From the NCBI RefSeq assembly GCF_030646155.1, contig NZ_JAUTDN010000015.1, positions 1 through 64,000 of the forward strand: a stretch of 64,000 bases of DNA. Reading direction: 5' to 3'. Each line of letters begins with the position of its first letter. Position 1 is the first letter of the stretch. Shown piece after piece: positions 46,638 to 55,226 of this stretch. The stretch is from Conexibacter sp. CPCC 205762 (GTDB lineage: Bacteria > Actinomycetota > Thermoleophilia > Solirubrobacterales > Solirubrobacteraceae). The translations under genes were made by a program, and so were the position numbers. The notes beneath the pieces are model-generated. The model worked only from the letters and a program-made list of their open reading frames with translations, had not been told where the DNA came from and did not search any database.

Positions 46638-49457
46638 CTACGCGGCGGGCGGCGCGCCGCCCGGCGGCGGGCTCGTGGGCGGCGCGGCGAGCGCGTCCGG
46701 CACGTCCGCCAGCGCCTTCGCGAGCTGGTCGCGGGAGCGGATCCCGAGCTTGCGGTAGACGTTCGTGAGGTGGACCTCGACGGTCTTCGGCACGACCCCG
46801 AGGTCGGTCGCGATCTCGCGGTTGGTGCGGCCGTCGGCGGCGCGGCGAGCGATGCGCGCCTCGCTCGGCGTCAGCGCGTCGCGATCGGCCGAAGGGCCGC
46901 GGCTGACTCTCGCGCCCGTCGCCGCCAGCTCCTCCTCCGCCCGCCGCACGATCGGCTCGGCGCCGCGTTCCGACGCGAGCGCGTGCGCCTGGCGCAGCGG
47001 CTCGCGCGCGTCGGCGCGGCGGCCGGCGCGACGCAGCGCGGCGCCGAGGTCGCAGAGCGCGCGGGCGTGTTCGAGCCGCGTGTGGGACGGCGCGAGCAGC
47101 GCGACGGCCTCGGTCAGGAGGGCGACGGCGTCCTCCTCGGCGTCGACGGCGGCGAGCACGCGCAGCGCGGCGCCGAGCTTCGCCGGGCCCTCTGGTCCGC
47201 CGCGCGCGCGGGCTACGCGCGCACGCGCCTGCACGACCGCCTCCTCGACCCGCCCGACGGCGGCGAGCCCGAGCGCCAGCTCACGGTGGACGGGCAGGAT
47301 CTCCTGCCACGACAGCAGCGGGAACAGCTCCTCCAGCAGCGCGACGCCCCGCGCCGCCTCGCCGCGCGCGACGAGGCTGGCGGCGTGGCCGGCGAGCGGC
47401 ATCAGCATGATCGGGTAGGGCGTCTCCGGCCGGCGCCAGCCGTCGAAGAGCGCGTCGGCCTCGTCCCAACGACCCTGCTGACTGAGACCGTCGATCAGCA
47501 GGCAGATCGCGAACGTCCGCTGCCACGACAGCTCCTCATGCAGCGCCAGCGCCTCGCGCAGCAGCCGCTCGGCGGCCGGCAGCTCGCCGCGCTTGTTCGC
47601 GAGGAAGCCGAGGCACAGCACGCAGGAGCGGTAGGCGCGGCCGGCGCCCTCGGCCCGTGCCAGCGCGCGGCCGTCGGTCAGCCAGCGCTCGGCGCCGTCC
47701 AGATCCTCCGCGATCACCTGCGTCACGACGACGCTTTCGAACGCCATCTCGCCGAGCGAGAGCACGATCGCCGGGCGCTCGATCAGCGGCGCGACGAACG
47801 CGGTCGCGCGCTCGATCGCGCCGACGCCCAGCTCGTAGTACGCGCGCATCGCGAGCAGCTCGCGTTCGCGGTCGTCGCGCGGCTGCAGGCCGGTGGTCGC
47901 CGCCAGCAGCCGGCCGACGGCGTCGGCGGCGTGCGCCGGGGCCATCAGCAGCTCGGCGTTGGCGATCTCCAGCGCGATGCGCAGCTCGTCGGCGCCGTCG
48001 GGCAGGGCGGCGCGGGCCGTGTCGAAGGCGGCGGCCGCGGCGGCCGGCGCGCTGTGCTCGATCAGCAGACGGCCCTTGGCGATCCCGATGCGGACGTGCT
48101 CGCGAGGGTCGTCGCTGGCCGCGAGCGCCGGCTCGAAGGCCGCGGCGGCGCTCGGGCCCTCCAGCCGCACGGACGCCTCCGCCAGCCGCGTCAGCAACGT
48201 CGCCCGCAGCGCGGCCGGAGGCGGCTCGGCCAGCGCGCGGCGCAGCAGCGCGGCGGCCTGGGCGGCGTCGCCCCACGCGGCGGCGCGGGCGGCGGCGGCG
48301 CGCAGCAGCTCGACGACGTCGGCGCGACCGGCCGCGGGCGCGTGCAGGAGGTGGACGGCGATCGTCTCGGCGGGCGCGCCGCGGGCGATCAGCAGGTCGG
48401 CCGCGCGCGTGTGCAGGAGCGCCGCGGTCCCGGGCGGGACGGCGGCGGCGAGCGCGGCGCGCAGGAGCGGATGGCGGAAGTCGATCCGCTCCTCCTCGAC
48501 GCGCGTCAGGCGCGAGTTGAGCAGCGCGTCGACAGTGGTCGAGACGGTGCTCAGCGGGAGCGCGGCGACCTGCGCGAGGGCGGCGAGGTCGGCGGCGCTG
48601 CCAAGGACCGCGAGCGCCCGTGTGACCGCGACCGCGTCCTCGCCGAGCGCCTCCACGCGCGGTCCGGCGAAGCTGCCGACGTCGTCGATCGCGAGCGCCG
48701 GGATCGCGTCGGGCGCCGGCGGCTGGTGCCCGTCGAGCCGCTCGAGCAGCGTCGTCAGCAGGAAGGCGTTGCCGCCGCTGGCCTGGTGGCAGGCGGCGCA
48801 GAGTGCGTCGTCGGTGGTGTGGCCGAGCGCGCGGCGCGTCAGCTCCGCGCTGTCGGTCTTTGCGAGCGGCGCCAGCTCCAGGTTGGGGAGCGTCGTGCGC
48901 AGCTCCTCCGCGCAGCGGCGCCCGTCTTCCCGCGTGGCGACGACGATGCCGAGCGGGAGCGCGTCGAGCCGGCGGGCGAGGTAGGCGAGGACGCGCAGCG
49001 ACGCGGCGTCGGCCCACTGCGCGTCGTCGAGGACCAGCAGCAGGGGGCGTTCACGGGCGAGTTCGCCGATGAGCTGCGCAAGGGCGTCGGCGGCGACGAA
49101 GGTGTCGGGGTCGCCGGTTGCGCGGCCGGGGCGGGTCACGTCGTCCAGACGCCGCTGGGCGGCCGGGCCGAGCGCGGCGGCGGCGGGGGACAGCAGCTCG
49201 CGCGCGACGGCCAGCTCGAAGCTCTGCTCGGCCTCGAAGCCGACGGCGCGCAGGACGAGCGCTCCCGAACGCTCGGCGGCCGTCGCCACCTCCGCGATCA
49301 GGCGCGTCTTGCCGACGCCGGCCTCGCCGGTCAGCAACAGCGCGGCGCCGCGGTCAGCGCGCACATGCGCGAGCAGCTCGTCGAGCCGCGCCAGCTCCCG
49401 CTCCCGTCCGACCACCGGCGTCGTGCCGGTGCGCTCGCTCGATCCTCCCGCCGTCAT
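46638..49457 (-). CDS. Large LuxR-family ATP-binding regulator (LAL/MalT type)
   Basis: 939 residues from ATG 49457; a GTG at 49478 is an alternative. An AAA-type ATPase domain follows the start: Walker A 'GEAGVGKT' near 44-51 and Walker B 'LLLVLDDAQWAD'. A long helical TPR-like region (about 380-840) precedes a C-terminal LuxR HTH ('LTPSEARIARRAADGRTNREIATDLG', 'KTVEVHLTNVYRKLGIRS'). LAL regulators switch on pathways in response to nucleotides or sugars. The target is unknown; the kelch gene upstream on the same strand is a neighbour only. Confidence 0.9.
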   Translation of the reverse strand: MTAGGSSERTGTTPVVGRERELARLDELLAHVRADRGAALLLTGEAGVGKTRLIAEVATAAERSGALVLRAVGFEAEQSFELAVARELLSPAAAALGPAAQRRLDDVTRPGRATGDPDTFVAADALAQLIGELARERPLLLVLDDAQWADAASLRVLAYLARRLDALPLGIVVATREDGRRCAEELRTTLPNLELAPLAKTDSAELTRRALGHTTDDALCAACHQASGGNAFLLTTLLERLDGHQPPAPDAIPALAIDDVGSFAGPRVEALGEDAVAVTRALAVLGSAADLAALAQVAALPLSTVSTTVDALLNSRLTRVEEERIDFRHPLLRAALAAAVPPGTAALLHTRAADLLIARGAPAETIAVHLLHAPAAGRADVVELLRAAAARAAAWGDAAQAAALLRRALAEPPPAALRATLLTRLAEASVRLEGPSAAAAFEPALAASDDPREHVRIGIAKGRLLIEHSAPAAAAAAFDTARAALPDGADELRIALEIANAELLMAPAHAADAVGRLLAATTGLQPRDDRERELLAMRAYYELGVGAIERATAFVAPLIERPAIVLSLGEMAFESVVVTQVIAEDLDGAERWLTDGRALARAEGAGRAYRSCVLCLGFLANKRGELPAAERLLREALALHEELSWQRTFAICLLIDGLSQQGRWDEADALFDGWRRPETPYPIMLMPLAGHAASLVARGEAARGVALLEELFPLLSWQEILPVHRELALGLAAVGRVEEAVVQARARVARARGGPEGPAKLGAALRVLAAVDAEEDAVALLTEAVALLAPSHTRLEHARALCDLGAALRRAGRRADAREPLRQAHALASERGAEPIVRRAEEELAATGARVSRGPSADRDALTPSEARIARRAADGRTNREIATDLGVVPKTVEVHLTNVYRKLGIRSRDQLAKALADVPDALAAPPTSPPPGGAPPAA

Positions 49458-49516
49458 CCTCGCGGGCGAGTCTGGCACGAGCGAGCGGCCGAGTGCCCGC
49501 TCGTGGGGCGGTGATG

Positions 49517-51454
49517 TCAACGCGGCGCCAGCACGCGCAGCCAGCGGTGCAGCGGGGCGGAGCGGCGTCCGTCGCCGAGGTCGGCGCGGACGGTGAGGCG
49601 GTAGAGGCCGGGTGCGAGGCGCAATCTCAGCGCGCGGCGGCCGGTGACGGTTGCCGCGCCGGCGAGCGGTCCGAGTCCGCGCTCACCGCCGACATCCACG
49701 AGCCGCCCGCTGAACCGTCCGCCACCGCTGCCGCGCGGGCAGCGCTTGAGCGCGCGGCTGCCGACCGCTCGCGCGAGCCGCCACCGCAGCTGCTCGGTCC
49801 GCGCGAGCGCGACGCCCAGCTCGACGCGGACGGTGCCGTCGGCGGCGGGTCGCAGGCAGTTGCGGCGCAGCGTGAAGCGCTCGATCAGGCGGCCGGCCGG
49901 CGGCGCCGAGGCGGGCGGAGCAGGGAGGACCGGCGGCGCGGTCGTGGGCGGCGCGCCGGGCGTGGGCGGCGTGTTCGTCGGCGGCGTGTCCGGATCCGCA
50001 GGCGGCGTGCCCCCGCCGTTCCCACCGCCACCGCCCGGCTCCGGCGTGACCGGCGTCGTCGCCACCGCTGTGAGCGCCGCGGCCGGGGAGCCCTCGGCGT
50101 TGTCGTCGAAGGTCAGCTCGGCGCTCTTCGCCCCCGCCGACGACGGCGTCAGGCGCAGCCGCACCACGCAGCCGGCGTTCGGCGCCAGCGTCGAGCCCGA
50201 GCAGCTGTCGGCGACGACGGCGAACTCGGCAGCGTCGGGGCCGGCGAGCGCGATCGCGTCGATCCACAGCCGCACGCCGCCGCTGTTGCGCACCGTCACG
50301 CTCCGCTCGGCGGTCGCGCCGACCGCGACGGTGCTGAAGTCGGCGTCGTCGGGATCGCGTCTCGTCGGCGGCGTGAAGATCGACGCTCTCGCCGTCCGCA
50401 CGATGGCGGGCGCGCGTGTCGTGCCGCCCGCGAGCAGCACTCTGCCGTCGGGCAGCGACGCGAACGACGCGTCCATGCGCAGCTCGGGCAGCGGGAAGCT
50501 CGCGACCGTCGAGCCGGTCGCGAGGTCCTGGACGACGGTCTCGGTGACCCAGTTGCCGGTCAGCAGCAGACGGCCGTCCTGGAGCGCCACGCCCTTCCAC
50601 TTCTCGCCGTCGACGGGCAGGCTGCCGCCCGGCCGCCACTGCGCGATCGCGGGATCGAACCGCTCGACGGTCGCGAAGCCGCCGCTGTCCCCGGCCACCG
50701 CGAAACCTCCGTCCGCAAGCGGGATCGCGTTGCCGGCGTAGCGTGGCGCGGCCATCGCCGGACCTGCGCTCCAGCTGTCGGTCGCGGGGTCGTACAGCTC
50801 CGTGCTGGCGTAAAGGTAGGGAGCGCTGTAGTCGTCGCCGCCGGCGACGAGCACGCGGCCGTCGGGCAGCCGCGACGCCGCCGCCAGCCGGCGTCTCGTC
50901 GCCATTGCGGGCGCGGACGTCCAGCTGTCGGTCGCGGGGTCCCACAGCTCCGCCGTCCCGGTCCAGTCGCCGCCCTCCAGCCGTCCGCCGGCGACGAGCA
51001 CGCGGCCGTCCTGGAGCAGCACGGCGACGTGATCCTGGCGGCCGGTCGGGAGATCGGCGGCGGCGCTCCACTGCTCGGTGAGGGGATCGTAGATCTGGAC
51101 GGAGGCGGTCGCGCGCCCCGCGACCCAGCCTCCGACCAGCAGCACCCGGCCGTCGGCAAGGACGGTCGCGGTCGCGGCGTGGCGCGGGTTCGCGGGGGTC
51201 GCGGTCATCCGCCAGGTGCCGCTGGCCGGGCTGTAGATCTCGCTGCTGTCGGCATCGCCGTTGCCGTCGTAGCCGCTGATGACGAGCACCTCGCCGTCCG
51301 GGAGGATCGCGCTGGCGGCGTCCTGGCGGGCGTCGCGCATCGGCGGCGCGTCGCTCCAGCCGGAGGCGGCGAGGGCGGGCGATGTGCTCGACGCGAGCGC
51401 GGCGACGGCGAGGAGAGCGAGCGGCAGCAGGCGCGGCAGACGGCGTGAAGGCAT
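49517..51454 (-). CDS. Secreted kelch-repeat protein
   Basis: 645 residues. Signal peptide (1-29, 'SSTSPALAA'). About seven kelch blades follow, each with 'LPDGRVLVAGG'-type turns and 'ELYDPATDSWS', forming a beta propeller (about 30-350). Then comes an Ig-like/ASPM-type domain ('FSTVAVGATAERSVTVRNSGG', 'CVVRLRLTPSSAGAKSAELTF'), a Pro/Gly/Thr linker and a C-terminal beta domain. Likely extracellular, possibly glycan-binding or oxidase-like without the catalytic residues. Confidence 0.85.
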   Translation of the reverse strand: MPSRRLPRLLPLALLAVAALASSTSPALAASGWSDAPPMRDARQDAASAILPDGEVLVISGYDGNGDADSSEIYSPASGTWRMTATPANPRHAATATVLADGRVLLVGGWVAGRATASVQIYDPLTEQWSAAADLPTGRQDHVAVLLQDGRVLVAGGRLEGGDWTGTAELWDPATDSWTSAPAMATRRRLAAASRLPDGRVLVAGGDDYSAPYLYASTELYDPATDSWSAGPAMAAPRYAGNAIPLADGGFAVAGDSGGFATVERFDPAIAQWRPGGSLPVDGEKWKGVALQDGRLLLTGNWVTETVVQDLATGSTVASFPLPELRMDASFASLPDGRVLLAGGTTRAPAIVRTARASIFTPPTRRDPDDADFSTVAVGATAERSVTVRNSGGVRLWIDAIALAGPDAAEFAVVADSCSGSTLAPNAGCVVRLRLTPSSAGAKSAELTFDDNAEGSPAAALTAVATTPVTPEPGGGGGNGGGTPPADPDTPPTNTPPTPGAPPTTAPPVLPAPPASAPPAGRLIERFTLRRNCLRPAADGTVRVELGVALARTEQLRWRLARAVGSRALKRCPRGSGGGRFSGRLVDVGGERGLGPLAGAATVTGRRALRLRLAPGLYRLTVRADLGDGRRSAPLHRWLRVLAPR

Positions 51455-51593
51455 AGGTCGAGGAGCGTATGCGCGCCACCCGGTCGCTCGCACCGGGGGC
51501 CCCCCAACGCCGTCCCCGTGCGGACATCGCGGTGATGCGGAGAGCGGTCCGGGCTGCCAGACTGCCGCGCTCCCCTTCGATCGAGGAGCAGGC

Positions 51594-51998
51594 ATGGCCG
51601 GGACAGGCGACGTGGTGAAGCAGCACATCGAGGCGTTCAACGCCAGAGACGTCGCAGGGGAGCCGTGGGCGGCCGACGCGGAGATGACGGCACCCGGCGC
51701 GAGCGTGAGCGGCCGCGACGCGGTGCTCGGCTTCCTCGGCGTCTTCCACGAGGCGTTCTCCGACGGCCGGCTCGTGATCCAGAAGCTGATCGTCGACGGC
51801 GCCTCAGCCGCGGCCGAAGGCCGCTTCGTCGGCACCCACGACGGCGTCCTGCACACCCCGAACGGTGACGTCCCCGCCACCGGCCGCGCGATCGACTTCC
51901 GCTGGGCGGCGGCGTACGAGGTCAACGGCGAGGAGCTGCTCTCCGAGCACCTCTACTTCGATCAGCAGGAGTTCCTGACGCAGCTTGGGTTGGTGTAG
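51594..51998 (+). CDS. NTF2/SnoaL-like protein
   Basis: 134 residues; ATG with GAGGAG eight nt upstream. 'VVKQHIEAFNARDVAGEPWAADAEMTAPGASVSGRDAVLGFLGVFHEAF' (in pieces) and 'FVGTHDGVLHTP...GRAIDFRWAAAYEVNGEELLSEHLYFDQQEFLTQLG' are typical of SnoaL-type ester cyclase-like NTF2 proteins. The substrate is unknown. It is the last gene before the tRNA-like repeat. Confidence 0.8.
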   Translation: MAGTGDVVKQHIEAFNARDVAGEPWAADAEMTAPGASVSGRDAVLGFLGVFHEAFSDGRLVIQKLIVDGASAAAEGRFVGTHDGVLHTPNGDVPATGRAIDFRWAAAYEVNGEELLSEHLYFDQQEFLTQLGLV

Positions 51999-52052
51999 GG
52001 GCAGCGGAGGACAAGCGAGAGCGCCGCTCCACCCGCCTGGACAGCCCCGCTG

Positions 52053-52079
52053 CGGGATTTCGAGTCCCGGCGCCCCGAC
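52053..52079 (+). repeat. Remnant of tRNA-Pro 3' end (possible attachment site)
   Basis: TCCCGGCGCCCCGAC (52065-52079) is identical to tRNA-Pro 38168-38182 and is preceded by a T-arm-like CGGGA-TTTCGAG. The repeat is in the same orientation, 13.9 kb from the tRNA. There is no convincing anticodon arm, so it is not a working tRNA. It fits the far attachment site of an element that integrated into tRNA-Pro. Confidence 0.65.
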
Positions 52080-52151
52080 GAGCAGTTTCCCCCTGTCGTA
52101 CTGACCAGCGGGCGCGGGAACTCGTCGCACGAGCCCCCGCGACCGCCCGGC

Positions 52152-54176
52152 TCAGTCGACGAGCAGCGCGTCGAAGGCGATCCAGGTGCCGCTCGAGGCC
52201 GCGTTCTTGCTGCCGCTCACCTTGATCGTGATCGAGTGTCTGCCGTACGGCAGCGTGCCGGTGTCGAAGACCTGCGCGTGCCAGGTCGCCGACGCCGCGT
52301 AGAGGTCGACGTTGACGGGCGTGCCGCCGTCAACGGAGACCGACGCGATCCCGTAGCTCGGCAGCTTCGGCGCGATCACTCTGCCGCGCGTGCCGGTGAA
52401 GGGGATCGTGAGCGTGTTGCCGGTGCCGTTGTCGTGGTGGTGGGTGCCGCCCATGTCGGCGCCCCAGTCGCGGCCCCACGTGCCGACGGTGCGCAGCGAC
52501 GGGTCTTCGTTGCCGACGACCTGGCCGCGCAGCTCGACGTCGTCGATCAGCGCCCAGCCGCTCGTCGCCGTGCCGCGGTCGATGCCGACGTGGACGCGAC
52601 CGCAGCTGCTCGTGACCGTGATCGGCAGCGAGATCCGTCTCGCGCTCGTGGTGGAGACGGTCGTCTGCGCCAGCGTCGTGTTCGTGCAGGTGTCCTGCGC
52701 GAGCAGGCGGAACGGCTGGCCGCTGGTGACGACGGTCGCGTCGAGCGTGTATCTCGCCGCGCCTGTGATCCCGACCAGCGGCAGGCCGAGGTCGCTCGCG
52801 CTCTCGAGCCCGACCCCCTGCACGAGGCTGGTCGTCGTCGTGCCGCTCGGCAGCACGAAGCCCGCCCAGCCGCCGTTCGCTCTCAGCGCCGTGCCGGCCG
52901 CCGACGGCAGGCTCGACGGATCGTTCGTCGCGCCGCCGACGCCGCCGATCGACCACCACGCGCTGCCGGTCCGCTCGAAGTCGCCGTTCATCACCGACGG
53001 CGTGTTTCTGATCACGCCCGGCGCGCCGCTCAGGCCGCCGAAGGTCGAGTCGGTGAAGGTCGCGCCGACCCAGGTCGGGAAGTTGGGGATTCTGTTTCTC
53101 GAGACGAAGGTGTTGTTCCACATCGAGAAGCGCGTCATCGGCGACTGGTCGCCGCGGTCGGTGTCCTGGAAGTATCTTCTCGTCCCTCTCCAGGGGTTGT
53201 CGCAGCGGCAGTCGACCGCCTGCGCGACGTCGGCGATGAACGTGTTGTCGTGGATCGAGACGTCGGAGATCTCGACGTTGCGCTGGTCGGGGTCGAGCGA
53301 GCCCCACGGGATCAGCGTGAAGGCGTTCTGCTCGCCGAAGTCGACGACCTCGTTGTTGGCGATCTCGATGTAGCGCGCCGCGCCGCCCACGTCCGGCGCG
53401 CGCCACGGGGCGACGAAGCGTGGGTCGGCGTAGCTGACGGCGATGTAGAGCCCGTCGTCGCCGGCGTTGATGTGGTTGTAGAGGACCTTGACGTGCTGCG
53501 AGCCGGTGATGTTGACGCCGTCGCTGCCGAGGCTGCCGGCCTTCGAGTTGAGGTACGTGCCGGTGATGTCGCAGGAGTTCGCGCGCACGAGCGTGATGTT
53601 GAACCCGATCGTGTTCTGCGTCGTGACGTTGTTGATCCAGCATCTGTCGACGTCGCGGAAGCCGATCGCGTCGAGGCGGATGTCGAGGGCCGGGCTGACG
53701 GCGACGCCGAGCTCGATCGTCCCTCTGCCGCTCGTCGTCAGCGTCACGTTTCTGGCGTTCGCGGCGAAGACGAACGGCTGGTTGTGGAAGGCGTTGGAGT
53801 CCCAGTTGAGGTTCGAGCCGGGGACGTCCGGGCCGAGCGCCGGCGGCGTGTCGTAGTGGCTGACGTCGAGGCTCTGTCTCAGCGTTCCGTCGAGCTGGAA
53901 GACGACGTTGGAGCGCAGCCGGATCCCGCCGCTGAGGAAGGTTCTGCCGGCCGGCACGAGGACGGTGCCGCCGCCGGCCGCGGAGGCGTCCTCGATCGCC
54001 TGCTGGATCGCGAGGCGGTCGTTCGTGACGCCGTCGCCTCTGGCGAGGTAGGGCGCGGCGGTGACGTCGTACGTTCTGGCGGCGGCGAGCGCCGGCAGGG
54101 CGAGGCAGAGCAGCAGCGCGGCGAGGAGGGCGCGGACGGTCCTCCGGCCGCGTCCCTCCGGACGATGCAGGTGCAT
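52152..54176 (-). CDS. Secreted GH28-like (pectin-degrading family) protein with C-terminal CBM-like domain
   Basis: 674 residues from ATG 54176, with GGGAG upstream. A signal peptide (about 1-33) is followed by the pectate-lyase/GH28 beta-helix start 'YLARGDGVTNDRLAIQQAIEDASAAGGGTVLVP' (in pieces). Catalytic-type Asp residues appear in 'GSDGVNITGS' and 'NAGDDGLYI' as in polygalacturonases. The C-terminal part (about 470-670) looks like a carbohydrate-binding or jelly-roll domain ('GIASVSVDGGTPVNVDLYAA'). It may cut a plant-like or microbial glycan. Divergent from the putative lipoprotein gene. Confidence 0.8.
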   Translation of the reverse strand: MHLHRPEGRGRRTVRALLAALLLCLALPALAAARTYDVTAAPYLARGDGVTNDRLAIQQAIEDASAAGGGTVLVPAGRTFLSGGIRLRSNVVFQLDGTLRQSLDVSHYDTPPALGPDVPGSNLNWDSNAFHNQPFVFAANARNVTLTTSGRGTIELGVAVSPALDIRLDAIGFRDVDRCWINNVTTQNTIGFNITLVRANSCDITGTYLNSKAGSLGSDGVNITGSQHVKVLYNHINAGDDGLYIAVSYADPRFVAPWRAPDVGGAARYIEIANNEVVDFGEQNAFTLIPWGSLDPDQRNVEISDVSIHDNTFIADVAQAVDCRCDNPWRGTRRYFQDTDRGDQSPMTRFSMWNNTFVSRNRIPNFPTWVGATFTDSTFGGLSGAPGVIRNTPSVMNGDFERTGSAWWSIGGVGGATNDPSSLPSAAGTALRANGGWAGFVLPSGTTTTSLVQGVGLESASDLGLPLVGITGAARYTLDATVVTSGQPFRLLAQDTCTNTTLAQTTVSTTSARRISLPITVTSSCGRVHVGIDRGTATSGWALIDDVELRGQVVGNEDPSLRTVGTWGRDWGADMGGTHHHDNGTGNTLTIPFTGTRGRVIAPKLPSYGIASVSVDGGTPVNVDLYAASATWHAQVFDTGTLPYGRHSITIKVSGSKNAASSGTWIAFDALLVD

Positions 54177-54276
54177 GGCGTCGATCTCCCCGCGACGGCA
54201 GGTGTGGATCGCCGGTGCACGAGGGCGGGCCGTCGCGTCGCCACCCCCAGCAACGGCGACGAGAATGCCATAGCAT

Positions 54277-55056
54277 GTGTCATATGTCAAAATTGGTGCG
54301 GAACCGGTCACTGCGGGCGCGTGCACGTGCCAGACTGAGTCGATCGTCACCTTCCTCCTGCATCGTCGCGGCCGAGCGCACGTCGCGCTCGCGGTTCTCA
54401 TCGCACTGACGCTGCTGGCCGGCGCCGGCTGTGGAAGCGGCGGCGACGAGGGCGACGGCCCGCTCGCGCTGACGGAGCGAGACGACGCCGGCGACGTGCT
54501 CGACATGCGTGCCGTCGAGCGGCTGGACGACGACGAGTGGGACGAGGCGACCATCGAGTCGTTGACGACCGACGGACAGCCCGGCCTGGACCTGCGCGGC
54601 GCCGGACTGGCGGTGAAGGACCGGACCCTGCGTCTCGACGTGGAGACCGAGGGCCCGATCCGGACCGGCACGTTCGGGCTGACCGCGTCGACCAAGGCGA
54701 GCTGCGGGAGTGCTCAGCTGACCGTTTCCATCCACGTGAGGGAGGGCGGGACGACGGTCAAGGCGACTGATCTCCCGCACGGCCGCGGCAGACGGGTCGA
54801 GGCGACGGTGAAGGTGGACGGCGAGCACCTGACGCTCTCCCTGCCCCTGCTGACCTCGGCACGCTTCGAAGACTGGACGGTGTCGAGCACAGATGCCGCG
54901 TCGTCTCGCCTCGAGCGCTCCCGCTACGGGGACTACGTCCCGGACCAGGTCATCGAGGGCGCCTATTTCACCCGCGGGACGGGCACGCCGAACTACGCGG
55001 GCACGTTCGGGGATGAGCCCTGCGGCCCGCCCGATCCGCCGCTGCTCGCGCACTAG
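54277..55056 (+). CDS. Putative lipoprotein/secreted protein of unknown function
   Basis: 259 codons from a GTG at 54277, but the start is doubtful: a hydrophobic segment with a weak lipobox ('LTLLAGAGC', Cys near residue 52) lies far inside, and no ATG/GTG/TTG follows before it. A rarer start codon nearer 54358 may be used. The mature part is acidic then beta-rich ('GTFGLTASTKASCGSAQLTVSI'). Ends '...GDEPCGPPDPPLLAH'. Family not recognised. Confidence 0.5.
   Translation: MSYVKIGAEPVTAGACTCQTESIVTFLLHRRGRAHVALAVLIALTLLAGAGCGSGGDEGDGPLALTERDDAGDVLDMRAVERLDDDEWDEATIESLTTDGQPGLDLRGAGLAVKDRTLRLDVETEGPIRTGTFGLTASTKASCGSAQLTVSIHVREGGTTVKATDLPHGRGRRVEATVKVDGEHLTLSLPLLTSARFEDWTVSSTDAASSRLERSRYGDYVPDQVIEGAYFTRGTGTPNYAGTFGDEPCGPPDPPLLAH
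54278..54290 (-). promoter_or_regulatory. TTGACATATGACA motif in the divergent promoter region
   Basis: Read on the minus strand, 54290-54278 is TTGACATATGACA, including a consensus -35 for the GH28-like gene. It matches 12 of 13 bases of TTGACATGTGACA at the ArsR-SRPBCC promoter (55190-55202). The surroundings (54265-54300) are AT-rich. Confidence 0.55.
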
Positions 55057-55189
55057 GCGCCCCGACTCAGCTGCGAATCAGGACCCGCCTTCCTCGCCCG
55101 GCCCGGAGAAGCGGCGCGGGTCGTACGGGCGCGTGCCGGGCTCGCAGTGGTAGCACCGCTCGGTCGTCGACCAGCACGGACACTGAAGC

Positions 55190-55219
55190 TTGACATGTGA
55201 CAAAAAGGTCACCTATTGT
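55190..55219 (+). promoter_or_regulatory. ArsR-SRPBCC promoter with operator-like repeats
   Basis: TTGACA (55190-55195) and TATTGT (55214-55219), 18 nt apart, precede the ATG at 55227 by only seven nt, so the mRNA may be leaderless. Between them lies GTGAC-AAAAAG-GTCAC (55197-55212), an inverted repeat suited to an ArsR dimer. The -35 region is the shared TTGACATGTGACA motif. Confidence 0.65.
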
Positions 55220-55226
55220 CCAAGCC

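Noticed and set aside
51997-52080. A complete functional tRNA at the tRNA-Pro-like repeat
   Set aside because: Only the T-arm and 3' acceptor strand match; no anticodon arm and only five acceptor pairs can be drawn.
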